Part shown: one piece after another, positions 8,389 through 19,045 of the stretch
Layout of the letters: each line of letters opens with the position of its first letter
Position numbering within the stretch: the stretch's first letter is position 1
Assembly (NCBI RefSeq): GCF_000367945.1
Contig: NZ_KB849179.1
Coordinates: 1,392,935 to 1,456,934 of the forward strand
DNA from: Acinetobacter proteolyticus
GTDB lineage: Bacteria; Pseudomonadota; Gammaproteobacteria; Pseudomonadales; Moraxellaceae
Reading direction: 5' to 3'
Length of the DNA stretch: 64,000 nucleotides
Made by a program: the position numbers and the translations under genes
The notes under the pieces: generated by a model
The model's database searches: none
The model's input: the letters and a program-made list of their open reading frames with translations, nothing else
What the model was told of the DNA's origin: nothing

Positions 8389-9431
8389 CTTTTCCGATAT
8401 TGACTGGGTGTTTCCCCAAACATCCTTTTAAAAGCGCGAATAAAATTGGTGGCTTCTTCATAACCCACCAGAGCTGCAATGTCCTGAATACTATATTGTG
8501 GCTGTTGCAGTAACTTCTTGGCTTGACTAAAACGTACCTCAGCCAAAATCTGCAAGAAAGTAGTTCCTTGTGCCTGCAAATGTCGCTTGATGGTGCGCTC
8601 AGACATATTCAAGCGCTGTGCAATCAAAGGCAATGTCGGATAAGCATTACCTGCCTTATAGAGCAATTCAGAACGAATACTTTTCTGTAGGTCACGCGTC
8701 GCTTCTTTGAGTAATTTCAGTTTGTCATTTTCACAATACAGCAGCGCTTGTTGAAAGGCCATTTGGTCTGCATTTGGATTTTTACAATGCAGATATTGCT
8801 TGGGAAACCGCAAGCCATTGCGTTGCTGATTAAATTGAATCTTGATCTGAGATAAATCGATACTTTTATAATTCTGTGCATCAGCCCAATCGACAAATAC
8901 CTCACAGCTTTCAATAATTTTTTCAGAAAATATGCTGAGAAAATGAATTGCGCCAAAAAGTAAACTCTCAATTAAGAAGGATCTTAATTGATCAGATTGT
9001 TCTGCCCCACCCAATTTTACAGGGTGTACATCATCCAAATACACATAAACAAAATCTTCCTCAATCTTCAATTCAGGAATAAAATTTTGAATACGGGTAC
9101 AAAAATACTGCTGGCACAGTGTTAATGCAGTTTCAACATCTGTACAACTGAGGAATGCAAAACCTAAAGCCCCATGCGACGTCGGCCGTAATTTAAAGCC
9201 ATATTCAATGCCTAGACGTGGATTCCCCGTCAACTTTAAGGCATTCACCACCAGTTTTGACCATTGATGCGCACTCATTTTGGCATCGGCTTGTTTCATT
9301 TCTGCGAGCCTTAACCCAGTACCAGACAAAACTGTTTTAGTATCAATGGCATAATCATGCACAATTTCTAATAATAGATGTGCATATGAAACCGAGATGG
9401 TTTCCTGAAACAGTCCAAAAGGATCTCGCAT
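8349..9431 (-). CDS. AraC-family regulator with arabinose-binding-like N-terminal domain
   Basis: 360 residues. The N-terminal two thirds resemble the AraC-type ligand domain of the OruR/ArgR-like group (HGALGFAFLSCTDVETAL). The C-terminal HTH_18 is clear: LPLIAQRLNMSERTIKRHL and YSIQDIAALVGYEEATNFIRAFKRMFGETPSQYR. It is divergent from the MpaB-crotonase-SDR operon, so it probably controls that operon in response to a lipid-like or amino-acid-like ligand (inference). It is also a candidate reader of the direct repeats at 1862 and 2719, although no copy is visible in its own promoter. The 3' end overlaps the MocR gene by 40 bp. Confidence 0.88.
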   Translation of the reverse strand: MRDPFGLFQETISVSYAHLLLEIVHDYAIDTKTVLSGTGLRLAEMKQADAKMSAHQWSKLVVNALKLTGNPRLGIEYGFKLRPTSHGALGFAFLSCTDVETALTLCQQYFCTRIQNFIPELKIEEDFVYVYLDDVHPVKLGGAEQSDQLRSFLIESLLFGAIHFLSIFSEKIIESCEVFVDWADAQNYKSIDLSQIKIQFNQQRNGLRFPKQYLHCKNPNADQMAFQQALLYCENDKLKLLKEATRDLQKSIRSELLYKAGNAYPTLPLIAQRLNMSERTIKRHLQAQGTTFLQILAEVRFSQAKKLLQQPQYSIQDIAALVGYEEATNFIRAFKRMFGETPSQYRKSYLSNANSSDIAS

Positions 9432-9522
9432 CGCACATCCACTGTCCTAAAATGATCATCAATATGGCATAGTCCCACCTATTGTGCGAGTGTTTTATTG
9501 GGAATAATTGCTGACATCATTA

Positions 9523-10767
9523 ATGTTTAATTTGAATGTGAATATGTCATCAAATTCCACTGTTTTTGTTCAATCTCCTAAATCAATGCAGCAATTTCCT
9601 TTTAATATTGCAGCGAAGTTATTTGCAAACAAACATTTGAATGCAACTGAAGAACAAATTGCATCTTTCCAAAAATTTAAACAAATTGGTGATCCTGTTG
9701 CTGATCGTTTAGTTATTTGTATGCATCGGATTGGCGCGCCGTCAAGACAAATGTTTAGTCAGGCTCTGGAATATGGAATTGAAACCCTAGAAAACCCTCC
9801 TCAAGAATTTATTGATTTTTTTGCAATAGTCGATGATATGCCCTACTGGGTCGATCAAACCCGATTAAATAATGCTACGCAAAAATATCAACTTATTGGT
9901 GAAGAAGCTTTGGCAATTTTTATTCCAGGACTGGCAGTTAGCTATGTTGCTCCTGTTGCAAACCATGTATTACTCAGATCAGGTGATTTATATAAGAAGG
10001 CAGGAAAACGGGCCGTTGAAACTTTCAATTGGTTCAATGAGGTCACTGCACCCAATGGCATGAATAGCCGTTTTGGCGAGGGATATAAAGCCTGTATACG
10101 TATAAGAATGGTTCATGCCCATATGCGTAAGGCGATGAATGCTCAAAAAGATTGGGATTATCAAAAATGGGATCAGCCAATCCACCAAGTAATTTATACA
10201 GCTACGATTTTACCTTTTGCACTTTTAGCAACTTTAGGCGGGAATATTTTAGGGACAATCTATAGCAAACAAGAGCGTGAAGATATCTTTCATTTATGGC
10301 GTTTAATTGCCCATGTAGTTGGTGTACATCCTTCACTTATTCCAACATGTGAACAAGATATTTGGCGCCTTACATGGATGGAACTCCATCAGGTTTTTAT
10401 TCCAGATGAAACATCGGCCATGTTAGGTGGAGCATTATGGAAATCACTTGATGAAATTCTTCCATATGATCAAACAAAAATAACTGCACGTTGGAAACGT
10501 AAATTAACACAGAATTATATTAGTACCCTTGCCCACCTAATGCTTGGCAGTGAAATTGCCACGTCTTTAAGTTTCCCCAAAAAATCAGTTACAGGTTTGA
10601 CTCTAATCGGTGGAACTTTTGCAACAAATTTGGTCACAACTTCATTTGCACGTCTGATACCTCAAGGTATTAATCGACTTGGAAAAATAAAAAGTCTGCA
10701 ACGTCAAACTCTCATGCAGCAAATTATTAAAAATACACATGCAGATCTTAGTTATGAGCGTAGTTAA
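9523..10767 (+). CDS. MpaB/Lcp-like oxygenase (DUF2236 family)
   Basis: About 414 residues. Contains the DUF2236 pattern: GDPVADRLV, then GEGYKACIRIRMVHAHMRKAM in the middle with the conserved Arg/His cluster, then WRLIAHVVGV. The family includes the fungal oxygenase MpaB and the bacterial latex-clearing protein, heme enzymes that cleave C=C bonds (established). The substrate is not known here. The start is uncertain: ATG 9523, ATG 9544 or TTG 9508, none with a strong ribosome site. It is the first gene of a three-gene operon with a crotonase and an SDR (17 and 36 bp spacing) and divergent from an AraC regulator. Confidence 0.8.
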   Translation: MFNLNVNMSSNSTVFVQSPKSMQQFPFNIAAKLFANKHLNATEEQIASFQKFKQIGDPVADRLVICMHRIGAPSRQMFSQALEYGIETLENPPQEFIDFFAIVDDMPYWVDQTRLNNATQKYQLIGEEALAIFIPGLAVSYVAPVANHVLLRSGDLYKKAGKRAVETFNWFNEVTAPNGMNSRFGEGYKACIRIRMVHAHMRKAMNAQKDWDYQKWDQPIHQVIYTATILPFALLATLGGNILGTIYSKQEREDIFHLWRLIAHVVGVHPSLIPTCEQDIWRLTWMELHQVFIPDETSAMLGGALWKSLDEILPYDQTKITARWKRKLTQNYISTLAHLMLGSEIATSLSFPKKSVTGLTLIGGTFATNLVTTSFARLIPQGINRLGKIKSLQRQTLMQQIIKNTHADLSYERS

Positions 10768-10784
10768 ATGTTAAGGAGAAACAA

Positions 10785-11501
10785 ATGACCACCATGAAAC
10801 TCGATAAGCAACAGTCTATTTATGTTCTCACCTTAACCAATGGCGATCAGGAAAATGTCTTAAATCAAGATGTGCTAAATGAATATATCGAGATCTTTGA
10901 TGAAATTGAAAGTCATCCACACAATGCCTGTCTGATCATTCAAAGCGACCATCCCAAAACGTTTTGCAATGGCTTAGACCTCGCTTGGTTAATGCAACAA
11001 TCCATGCAAGATAAAAAAGCTTTTACCTTGCAACTGGAAAATATGCTACTGCGTTTGGCCTTACTCAACTTACCAGTGATTGCTGAGATTAATGGCAATG
11101 CTTATGCAGGCGGTGCAATTTTGGCATCGGCATGTGACTTCCGCTTGATGCGCGCAGATAAAGGACGTTTTTGCTTTCCCGAAGTCAAACTGACCATTCC
11201 CTTTACCGACTGTATTGCAGAAATTGTGCAACTCCTTCCCAATCAGCATGCGATTTGGGAGATGTCCTTAACAGGCAAGTCCATGACTGGGATCGAGTGC
11301 TTAGATGCGCATGTGGTTCATCAGATTCATCCTGCAGAATCATTAAATGCGGAAGTCTTTAAGTTTGCAGAAGAAATGTCACAAAAGCATCGCCAAACCT
11401 ATGCCGTGATCAAACGTCAGTTACGCCATCGCATTGTTGAGATTGCCAAACAGCGGCAACTCTACAATCCAGAAAAATTTACACATCCTTTTATGATTTA
11501 A
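10785..11501 (+). CDS. Enoyl-CoA hydratase/isomerase (crotonase) family protein
   Basis: 238 residues of crotonase fold. The oxyanion-hole segments are visible: PKTFCNGLDLAWL and NGNAYAGGAILASACDFRL. FPEVKLTIPF follows, where isomerases and hydratases differ. The short length and weak catalytic Glu context fit a delta3-delta2-enoyl-CoA isomerase-like member better than a classic hydratase, but this is inference. AAGGAG precedes the ATG. It lies between the MpaB-type oxygenase and an SDR, suggesting processing of an acyl-CoA or lipid cleavage product. Confidence 0.85.
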   Translation: MTTMKLDKQQSIYVLTLTNGDQENVLNQDVLNEYIEIFDEIESHPHNACLIIQSDHPKTFCNGLDLAWLMQQSMQDKKAFTLQLENMLLRLALLNLPVIAEINGNAYAGGAILASACDFRLMRADKGRFCFPEVKLTIPFTDCIAEIVQLLPNQHAIWEMSLTGKSMTGIECLDAHVVHQIHPAESLNAEVFKFAEEMSQKHRQTYAVIKRQLRHRIVEIAKQRQLYNPEKFTHPFMI

Positions 11502-11537
11502 CGCAGCATTGATAAAAATTACATATAGGACATCGAC

Positions 11538-12365
11538 ATGAGTAATATGCAAGGAAAAACCATTTTTATTACTGGCGGCAGTCGAGGAATTGGCCGAGCC
11601 ATTGCACTGAAAGCAGCACAAGCTGGCGCCAATGTTGTCATTGCAGCAAAAACTGAAGTGGAAACAGCCAAATTAACAGGCACGATTTATAGCGTCGCCG
11701 AAGAGATTGAAGCTGCTGGCGGCAGAGCACTACCCTTACTTTTAGATGTGCGTGATGAACAGCAGATAAATACTGCCATGCAACAAGCAGCCAAAAACTT
11801 TGGTGGTATTGATGTATTAATAAATAATGCGGGTGCGATTGCGCTCACTGGTGTCGAAGCCACCTCATTAAAACAATATGATCTGATCCAAACCATTAAC
11901 CACCGTGCAACCTTTATTTGTGCCCAAGCAGCGCTCCCATTTTTAAAGCAGGCCCCACATCCACATATTCTGAGCTTATCCCCACCTGTGAATATGTCAC
12001 CGAAATGGTTAGGTATGCTCTCGCCTTATGCCTTATCTAAGTATGGTATGACGATTCTGACTTTGGGTATGGCAGAAGAGTTCCATCACTATGGTATTTC
12101 ATGTAATACCCTATGGCCTGAAACTTATATTGCAACAGCAGCGGTTTCGAAAAATCTAGGTGAGGAAAATACGCAACAACTCAGCCGAAAACCAGAGATC
12201 ATGGCAGATGCGGCATTTGCAATTTACAGTACGGCAAAAGGTGAACTGACGGGACAAAGCTTAACTGATGAACAAGCGTTGGCCCGTATTGGAATCACTG
12301 ATTTCACTCAGTATGCCTGTGTCAGTGGCAATACCAAATTACAGAAAGATTTCTTTCTTGATTAA
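11538..12365 (+). CDS. Short-chain dehydrogenase/reductase, HSDL2-like
   Basis: 275 residues, Rossmann fold. Cofactor motif TGGSRGIGRAIA (about residues 12-23), NNAG near 96 and the catalytic YALSKYG (Tyr-x3-Lys). The inserted segment KTEVETAKLTGTIYSVAEEIEAAG after strand 2 is characteristic of the hydroxysteroid-dehydrogenase-like-2 subgroup. Oxidoreductase of unknown substrate, third gene of the MpaB operon; a bidirectional terminator follows. Confidence 0.88.
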   Translation: MSNMQGKTIFITGGSRGIGRAIALKAAQAGANVVIAAKTEVETAKLTGTIYSVAEEIEAAGGRALPLLLDVRDEQQINTAMQQAAKNFGGIDVLINNAGAIALTGVEATSLKQYDLIQTINHRATFICAQAALPFLKQAPHPHILSLSPPVNMSPKWLGMLSPYALSKYGMTILTLGMAEEFHHYGISCNTLWPETYIATAAVSKNLGEENTQQLSRKPEIMADAAFAIYSTAKGELTGQSLTDEQALARIGITDFTQYACVSGNTKLQKDFFLD

Positions 12366-12374
12366 TTCAACAAT

Positions 12375-12411
12375 AAAAAACGACCTTAAAACATCCGTCT
12401 TAAGGTCGTTT
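12375..12411. terminator. Bidirectional terminator between SDR and gdh genes
   Basis: Arms AAACGACCTTAA (12378-12389) and TTAAGGTCGTTT (12400-12411) are perfectly complementary over 12 bp. An A-run before the left arm gives a T-tract for the minus-strand hut/gdh transcript. Confidence 0.85.
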
Positions 12412-12429
12412 CAAAAGCACTGCTAAAAA

Positions 12430-13701
12430 TTAGCCTGGGAAAATACCACGCTCTTTACGTGCTTTTAAGATACGCTCACAACCTAAAATGAAGGCTGCAG
12501 TACGTAGAGTACATTCTTTCTCACTTGATTTATGCCATACATCGTTAATGGCTTGAATCATCAACTTGTCTAGTCTTTCGTTAATTTCTTCTTCAGACCA
12601 GAAGTAGCTCGACATATCTTGAACCCATTCAAAGTAAGATACGGTTACACCACCAGCATTACAGATTACGTCAGGCACAACTGTAATACCACGTTGAACC
12701 AAAACATCATCCGCTTCAGGGAATGTTGGGCCGTTCGCACCTTCAAGCACTAACTTCGCAGTTAATTTTTGAGCACGTTCAACTGTGATTTGGCTTTCCA
12801 ATGCAGCAGGGATCAAAATATCCATCTCTACATTCCAGAACTCTTCATCACTGATCACTTGTGCACCAGCAAAGCCGCCCACACCTTGGTGAGTTTCCAT
12901 GTGCGTTTTTAATGCAGCAAGATCGATACCTTCAGGGTTGAAAATCGTACCTGTGTGATCTTGAATCGTCACGATGATCGATTTTGAATCTGCAAACAAA
13001 TATGCAGCTTCGCTACCTACGTTACCAAAACCTTGAACCGCGATTTTCGCACCGTCTAAAGGTAATTTGATTTTTTCAGCTACTTGTTGACCTGTGATAA
13101 ATACGCCACGGCCTGTTGCTTTAATACGACCAAGAGAACCACCGAGGTGTACCGGTTTACCCGTTACCACACCAGTCACTGTATGACCTTGACCAGAAGA
13201 ATAGGTATCCATGATCCAACCCATGACGTTTGGATTAGTACCCACGTCTGGAGCAGGGATATCTTTTTGTGGGCCAATAATATGGCTGATTTCACTGGTA
13301 TAACGACGTGTTAAACGTTCTAATTCACGTGGTGAAAGTTGACGCGGGTCAACACGGATGCCACCTTTTGCACCGCCAAATGGTAGATTCACCACCGCAG
13401 TTTTAATTGTCATCCATGCTGAAAGTGCCATTACTTCATTTAAATCTACATCTGGGTGATAGCGAATACCGCCTTTACCCGGACCACGTGACAAGTTGTG
13501 TTGTACACGATAACCTTCAAAATGACGAATTGTGCCATCGTCCATAACAATTGGCACGTCGACAATCAAAGCACGTTTTGGGCGCTTCAATGTGTCCACA
13601 TAGTCTTCTAAACCATCTAGATATGGAGCAACACGCTCGATCTGTTCAAGATAAGTTGCCCATGGACCGTCATTTTGAGAGACATAAGATAAATTAGACA
13701 T
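12430..13701 (-). CDS. gdhA: Glutamate dehydrogenase (Glu/Leu/Phe/Val family)
   Basis: 423 residues, the usual length of hexameric GDH. Substrate-site motif [14 protein letters not shown] with the catalytic-region lysine, [11 protein letters not shown], and the nucleotide fold [17 protein letters not shown]. Converts glutamate to 2-oxoglutarate and ammonia (or the reverse). It starts 33 bp after hutG on the same strand, so it probably serves the histidine pathway by consuming the glutamate that HutG releases. NAD or NADP preference cannot be read safely. AAAGG lies before the ATG; the terminator at 12375 closes the transcript. Confidence 0.93.
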   Translation of the reverse strand: MSNLSYVSQNDGPWATYLEQIERVAPYLDGLEDYVDTLKRPKRALIVDVPIVMDDGTIRHFEGYRVQHNLSRGPGKGGIRYHPDVDLNEVMALSAWMTIKTAVVNLPFGGAKGGIRVDPRQLSPRELERLTRRYTSEISHIIGPQKDIPAPDVGTNPNVMGWIMDTYSSGQGHTVTGVVTGKPVHLGGSLGRIKATGRGVFITGQQVAEKIKLPLDGAKIAVQGFGNVGSEAAYLFADSKSIIVTIQDHTGTIFNPEGIDLAALKTHMETHQGVGGFAGAQVISDEEFWNVEMDILIPAALESQITVERAQKLTAKLVLEGANGPTFPEADDVLVQRGITVVPDVICNAGGVTVSYFEWVQDMSSYFWSEEEINERLDKLMIQAINDVWHKSSEKECTLRTAAFILGCERILKARKERGIFPG

Positions 13702-13733
13702 GTTTTAACCTTTTGATGAATTCACATGATCCA

Positions 13734-14654
13734 TCAATCAAATATGTAGTTAAAAATTATATAAGCGGCTAATTTGGCAGTTCTACTATCCAAATCAAAC
13801 CGTGGATTACATTCCGCCACATCAAAAACTTTAATCTTTCCGGTTTCCTTAATGGCCTCTAGTAATGGGTCAAAGACGGATAAATCAATCCCTTTAACCG
13901 CAGGTGCGCTTACACCTGGCGCAATGCTAGCACTAAATACATCAAGATCAACTGTAATATACAAATAGTCAACTTTTCCGGTAAAAGCTGTCAACTTTTC
14001 GATTAAAGTTTCAACATTTTGTTGCTGCAACTCATAATCGTAAATATAAGCACAATTCAGCCGATCTGCGGTTTCAAATAAAACCTTGGTATTTGAATGT
14101 TTCGCTACGCCAATGCACAAATAATGAAATTCTTGCTGATGCTGTTCGGACAGTTTGGCTGCATTTAAAAAAGGTGTTCCTGAGGTCACCTGTTCAGCTT
14201 CACGCAGGTCAAAATGTGCATCAAAATTGATGATACCAATCTTCTTATTCGGCTCATGATTTTGCAGATATTGAAACAGACCAGAGAAGCTGCCAAAAGC
14301 CACTTCATGACCACCGCCTAACACAATCGGTTTCATGCCCTGTTTGAGGCTTCTTTCAACCTGTTCAGCCAATTCAGCCTGTGCTTGTTCCAGTTTTGAA
14401 CCGTCACAGACCACGGTACCAATATCTGCAATCGTGACAGGTTGATGCACAGGTAAATTGGCCAATTGCGCACGAATACTGTCAGGCGCATCTGCTGCAC
14501 CCAACCGCCCTTTATTGCGCTTAACCCCTTCATCCGAGCTAAAGCCAATCAGGGCATAATCAGCTCTTGGCGTGGTATTGACGACTTGGTGAATCCTTAA
14601 GTGTCCAGCACCCTCACCATCTTTACGTCCCTGCCATATAAATGAATGATTCAT
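13734..14654 (-). CDS. hutG: Formimidoylglutamase
   Basis: 306 residues of the arginase/agmatinase superfamily. The Mn-binding motifs are intact: GGGHEVAFG, NFDAHFDLR and ITVDLDVFSASIAPG. Hydrolyses N-formimidoyl-L-glutamate to L-glutamate and formamide, the last step of the four-enzyme Hut route. Lies 34 bp after hutI. There is no hutF-type formimino deiminase in the locus, which supports the one-step route. Confidence 0.95.
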   Translation of the reverse strand: MNHSFIWQGRKDGEGAGHLRIHQVVNTTPRADYALIGFSSDEGVKRNKGRLGAADAPDSIRAQLANLPVHQPVTIADIGTVVCDGSKLEQAQAELAEQVERSLKQGMKPIVLGGGHEVAFGSFSGLFQYLQNHEPNKKIGIINFDAHFDLREAEQVTSGTPFLNAAKLSEQHQQEFHYLCIGVAKHSNTKVLFETADRLNCAYIYDYELQQQNVETLIEKLTAFTGKVDYLYITVDLDVFSASIAPGVSAPAVKGIDLSVFDPLLEAIKETGKIKVFDVAECNPRFDLDSRTAKLAAYIIFNYIFD

Positions 14655-14688
14655 TATGTCTAGCGTCCTTTAAAAATGAGCTTCGCTG

Positions 14689-15894
14689 TTAGATTAAGAT
14701 TTCATTGCCATGCTGAATAATCCGCTTTGGTAAGTCGCCACCCAACCAGTAAACGATTTCGGATGGATGCTCAATCTCCCACGCAATAAAGTCTGCAACT
14801 TTACCTGTCTCTAAAGTGCCGTGAGTCTCTTGTAAACCCAATGCATGTGCCGCATGCGTCGTCACACCCGCCAAAGTCTGTTCAGGTGTTAGACGGAATA
14901 AAGTACTGCCCATATTCATCATTAAGCGTAAAGATAAGGCTGGTGATGTGCCTGGATTTAAATCACTGGATAGTGCAATGCGTACCCCATGTTGATGCAA
15001 ACTGTCTAAAGGCGGATATTTGGTTTCCCTCAAGAAATAGAATGCACCTGGCAATAACACCGCCACCGTTCCAGCAGCAGCCATCGCCTTAACATCATCC
15101 TCAGTCATAAATTCCAAATGATCTGCCGATAAGGCTTGATAACGTGCCGCCAAACTCGATCCGCCCAATGCAGACAATTGCTCGGCGTGTAACTTGATCG
15201 GTAGATTTAAAGACTGCGCTGTTTTAAATAGACGTTCGACTTGAGCTGGTGAAAATGCCAAATATTCACAAAAGGCATCCACTGCATCAACTAAACCTTC
15301 TTGATGGAGTTTAGGCAGCATCTCATTGCAGATATGCTCGATATAAGCATCACTTTGATCTTTGTACTCAGGCGGCAAAGCATGCGCTGCCAAGCAAGTA
15401 CTACGAACCGTCATTGGCAAGGTATCTGCAATTTGACGAATCACACGCAGCATTTTTCGTTCATTGGCATAATCCAGACCGTAACCTGATTTAATCTCAA
15501 TGGTGGTGACACCGTCTTTGAGCAGACAACGAATTCGTTTTAACGCCGATGCGAGTAATTGTTCTTCACTGGCTTCACGCGTGGCACGAACTGTACTGGC
15601 AATCCCGCCACCGCTGGCTGCAATTTCAGCATAGCTGACACCTTGTAGGCGTTTTTCAAACTCAACACTACGGTTGCCACCAAACACGCTATGGGTATGA
15701 CAATCAATCAAACCCGGTGTGACCCATGCGCCATTCAAATCAATGGTTTCGGAATAAGCATCGGCAGGAAGATCATCAAATGTTCCAATCCAGTGGATAT
15801 GCTGCCCTGAAGTGACCATTGCAGCATGTTCAATACTGGAATATTGCCCATTTTGCATAGTGGCGATATGACAGTTTTTCCAAAGCTTTTTCAT
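14689..15894 (-). CDS. hutI: Imidazolonepropionase
   Basis: 401 residues, metal-dependent amidohydrolase. Metal site [18 protein letters not shown], the substrate-region Arg/Tyr motif [14 protein letters not shown] and [10 protein letters not shown]. Converts 4-imidazolone-5-propionate to N-formimidoylglutamate. AGAGGAA before the ATG at 15894. Between the permease (51 bp) and hutG (34 bp) in the hut transcript. Confidence 0.96.
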   Translation of the reverse strand: MKKLWKNCHIATMQNGQYSSIEHAAMVTSGQHIHWIGTFDDLPADAYSETIDLNGAWVTPGLIDCHTHSVFGGNRSVEFEKRLQGVSYAEIAASGGGIASTVRATREASEEQLLASALKRIRCLLKDGVTTIEIKSGYGLDYANERKMLRVIRQIADTLPMTVRSTCLAAHALPPEYKDQSDAYIEHICNEMLPKLHQEGLVDAVDAFCEYLAFSPAQVERLFKTAQSLNLPIKLHAEQLSALGGSSLAARYQALSADHLEFMTEDDVKAMAAAGTVAVLLPGAFYFLRETKYPPLDSLHQHGVRIALSSDLNPGTSPALSLRLMMNMGSTLFRLTPEQTLAGVTTHAAHALGLQETHGTLETGKVADFIAWEIEHPSEIVYWLGGDLPKRIIQHGNEILI

Positions 15895-15945
15895 TCACAG
15901 TTCCTCTCACTGCTCAGGCGGGATGACACCTGAGCAGCTTGATAT

Positions 15946-17358
15946 TTAACTTTCCATTTCGATGTTTTGTTGCATGCTTTGATTTTCTTTTACCGTGTTT
16001 TGCTTGGGCTTCACCCAAATGGTATAAGCAATCCAAAGTAAAACTAACCAGGTTGCGCCAACATAAATTGCAGGTCGTGAGTCTGGGAAATAGCCCATCA
16101 TCGCCAAGATAAACAACATGAATGCAATTGCAAATGCAGGTGCATACGGCCAGCCAATCACTGGGAAATCGAGGGCTTTGATTTCTGCTTTAGACAACTT
16201 ACGACGCATCGCAACTTGAGCAAGTAAAATCATGAGCCAAACCCAAACCGTGGCAAAGGTCGCAATTGAAGCAATAATAATGAATACATTTTCAGGAATC
16301 AGATAGTTCAGTAACACACCGATCAATAACACCCCTGCCATCACCACAACCGTCATCCAAGGCACGCCATTTTTGGAGATTTTTTGGAATACTTTTGGTG
16401 CTTGGCCACGGTTCGACATACCATACAGCATACGCCCAGCACCAAATACATCACTATTAATCGCAGAGATCGCCGCAGTAATCACTACGATATTGAGAAC
16501 AGTCGCCGCAGATCCAATCCCAAGATTTTCAAAGATCTGTACAAATGGACTGCCTTGGCTACCAATTTGATTCCATGGGAAAATCGACATCAATACAAAA
16601 ATCGTCATTACATAGAACAACAGAATACGTACTGGCACCGCATTAATCGCTTTAGGAATCGAGGTTTTCGGGTCTTGCGACTCACCTGCGGTAATCCCGA
16701 TAATTTCAATCCCACCAAACGCGAATACCACCACCGATAAACAGGCAACTAAACCAGCAATACCATTTGGCATAAAACCATCGTGAATCCACAAGTTTTG
16801 AATGCCTGTGGTAAAACCACTATGATCCGCATGGAAACCATAGAACATTAAACCTAAACCACCGACAATCATCGCAACAATCGCAGTCACTTTGACAATT
16901 GAAAGCCAGAATTCCAGTTCACCAAAGACTTTGACATGAATCAGGTTAATTGCCCCGAGGAACATGATTAGCGACAGAATCCAGATCCAGCGTGGCACAT
17001 CGGGGTACCAGAACCCCATATAAATCCCGAAGGCAGTGACATCGGCCAAAGCCACAATGATCATTTCAAAAACGTAGGTCCATCCTGTGGTAAAACCTGC
17101 GAGCGGACCAATATATTGTGAGGCATAGTGACTGAATGAACCCGATACTGGATTATGTACAGCCATCTCACCCAGTGCGCGCATCACGATATAAATTGCA
17201 ATCCCTGCAACGATATATGCGATTAATACAGACGGACCTGCCATTTTGATGGCTGTTGCCGAACCGTAAAAGAGTCCTGTCCCAATGGCTGAACCCAATG
17301 CCAAAAAACGAATATGGCGGGTGTTTAACCCCCGCTGTAATGTGGAGTGTTGTGACAT
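15946..17358 (-). CDS. Histidine permease, APC-superfamily amino-acid transporter
   Basis: About 470 residues with 12 predicted helices. Begins [33 protein letters not shown], the conserved N terminus of the AAT family (ProY/HutT-like). The ATG at 17358 has GGAG at proper spacing; an upstream in-frame start at 17406 is rejected. [22 protein letters not shown] text is present as [18 protein letters not shown]. Its place between hutH and hutI makes histidine (perhaps also urocanate) the likely substrate; this is inference from context. hutT would be the usual name. Confidence 0.9.
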   Translation of the reverse strand: MSQHSTLQRGLNTRHIRFLALGSAIGTGLFYGSATAIKMAGPSVLIAYIVAGIAIYIVMRALGEMAVHNPVSGSFSHYASQYIGPLAGFTTGWTYVFEMIIVALADVTAFGIYMGFWYPDVPRWIWILSLIMFLGAINLIHVKVFGELEFWLSIVKVTAIVAMIVGGLGLMFYGFHADHSGFTTGIQNLWIHDGFMPNGIAGLVACLSVVVFAFGGIEIIGITAGESQDPKTSIPKAINAVPVRILLFYVMTIFVLMSIFPWNQIGSQGSPFVQIFENLGIGSAATVLNIVVITAAISAINSDVFGAGRMLYGMSNRGQAPKVFQKISKNGVPWMTVVVMAGVLLIGVLLNYLIPENVFIIIASIATFATVWVWLMILLAQVAMRRKLSKAEIKALDFPVIGWPYAPAFAIAFMLFILAMMGYFPDSRPAIYVGATWLVLLWIAYTIWVKPKQNTVKENQSMQQNIEMES

Positions 17359-17422
17359 TATAATCTCCAATCCTTGAGGAAATTTAGTTAGATTCGGCCA
17401 CTCCATGTGACCGATTTATTGA

Positions 17423-18961
17423 TCACACTTCAGACAAACTCGGTAATAGCTGTGGAATGAGTAATTCGTTCAAGCAGCCACTTGCAAGCAATTCACTCGC
17501 TTGCTCAATATCTGGCGCAAAGAAACGATCTTCACTGTAATAAGGCACTTGGTCACGCAGCACTTTACGCGCACGCTCAAGTTTTGGAGAACTCTTCAAA
17601 CCTTCACGGAAATCAAGACCCTGACATGCCCCTAACCACTCAACTGCAAGAATGCCGCGAACGTTGTCAGCCATATACCACAAACGTTTGCCCGCATTCG
17701 GCGCCATAGAAACATGGTCTTCCTGATTTGCAGAGGTCGGTAAACTATCAACACTGGCAGGATGTGCAAGTGCTTTATTGTCACTTGCTAACGCAGCGGC
17801 TGTTACTTGAGCAATCATGAAGCCTGAGTTGACCCCACCATTGGCAACCAAGAATGGCGGCAATTGTGACATATGACGGTCCATCATCATCGAAATACGG
17901 CGTTCTGACAGTGAACCAATTTCTGCAATTGCCAATGCAAGGTTGTCCGCAGCCATTGCTACAGGTTCAGCGTGGAAGTTACCACCTGAAATCACATCAC
18001 CTTCAGCAGCAAAGACCAATGGGTTATCCGACACGGCATTTGATTCAATTGCTAATACTTCTGCCGCTTGACGAATTTGAGTCAAGCAAGCACCCATCAC
18101 CTGAGGTTGGCAGCGAAGTGAGTATGGATCTTGTACCTTGCTACAGTCCTCATGAGAATGAGCAATTTCACTCGATTCAGTCAGTAAGTCACGATATGCA
18201 GCAGCAACATCAATTTGACCACGTTGACCACGGACTTCATGAATACGTGCATCGAATGGTGCACGAGAACCCAACATGGCTTCAACACTTAAACCACCAC
18301 ATACGGTTGCAGCAGCAAATAAATCTTCTGCTTCAAACAAACCACGTAATGCGTATGCTGTAGAAACTTGTGTCCCGTTTAAAAGTGCTAAACCTTCTTT
18401 CGCAGCTAAAGAAATTGGCTCTAGACCCGCGATTTTAAGTGCTTCAACCGCTGGCAACCATTCACCTTTATAGCGTGCTTTGCTTTCGCCCAATAACACC
18501 AAAGACATATGTGCTAATGGTGCCAAGTCACCTGAAGCACCAACAGAACCTTTTAATGGAATATGCGGATAAACTTCTGCATTGATCAACGCCAAAATCG
18601 CATCGATCACTTTACGGCGAATACCTGAAAAGCCACGTGCCAAACTATTTGCTTTCAGCAGCATAATCAGACGCACCATCGCATCATCAAGCGGCTCACC
18701 CACGCCAGCAGCGTGTGATAGCACCAAAGAACGCTGTAATTGCTCTAAGTCTTCTGGTGCAATTTTAGTTGATGCAAGTAAACCAAAACCCGTATTGATC
18801 CCGTAAGCAGTACGGCCTTCATTGACGATTTGTTCGACACAAGCAACACTCGCATTGATCCCAGCAGAAGCGCTGTCATCGAGTTTCACTTTGATTGGAT
18901 TTAAATAAGCGTGGCGCAGATCTGCTAAGCTAAGTTTGCCGGGTTGAATTAGAAGTTCCAT
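17423..18961 (-). CDS. hutH: Histidine ammonia-lyase
   Basis: 512 residues. The MIO-cofactor triad Ala-Ser-Gly is in [17 protein letters not shown]. Also [29 protein letters not shown] and the active-site Tyr in [14 protein letters not shown]. Releases ammonia from histidine to form urocanate. The start at 18961 ([15 protein letters not shown]) is preceded by AGGA; a start 7 codons earlier is less likely. Downstream of hutU by 84 bp. Confidence 0.96.
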   Translation of the reverse strand: MELLIQPGKLSLADLRHAYLNPIKVKLDDSASAGINASVACVEQIVNEGRTAYGINTGFGLLASTKIAPEDLEQLQRSLVLSHAAGVGEPLDDAMVRLIMLLKANSLARGFSGIRRKVIDAILALINAEVYPHIPLKGSVGASGDLAPLAHMSLVLLGESKARYKGEWLPAVEALKIAGLEPISLAAKEGLALLNGTQVSTAYALRGLFEAEDLFAAATVCGGLSVEAMLGSRAPFDARIHEVRGQRGQIDVAAAYRDLLTESSEIAHSHEDCSKVQDPYSLRCQPQVMGACLTQIRQAAEVLAIESNAVSDNPLVFAAEGDVISGGNFHAEPVAMAADNLALAIAEIGSLSERRISMMMDRHMSQLPPFLVANGGVNSGFMIAQVTAAALASDNKALAHPASVDSLPTSANQEDHVSMAPNAGKRLWYMADNVRGILAVEWLGACQGLDFREGLKSSPKLERARKVLRDQVPYYSEDRFFAPDIEQASELLASGCLNELLIPQLLPSLSEV

Positions 18962-19045
18962 TATTGGCGTCCTGTTTTGCACTCTATTGTTCGCTTACGA
19001 TGCTGCTTACACAATTGCAAAAAGCATCGTAATGTCCTTGTCTGT

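Noticed and set aside
8717..8971. Second minus-strand frame inside the AraC gene
   Set aside because: Entirely within the longer AraC frame, with no domain or start signal.
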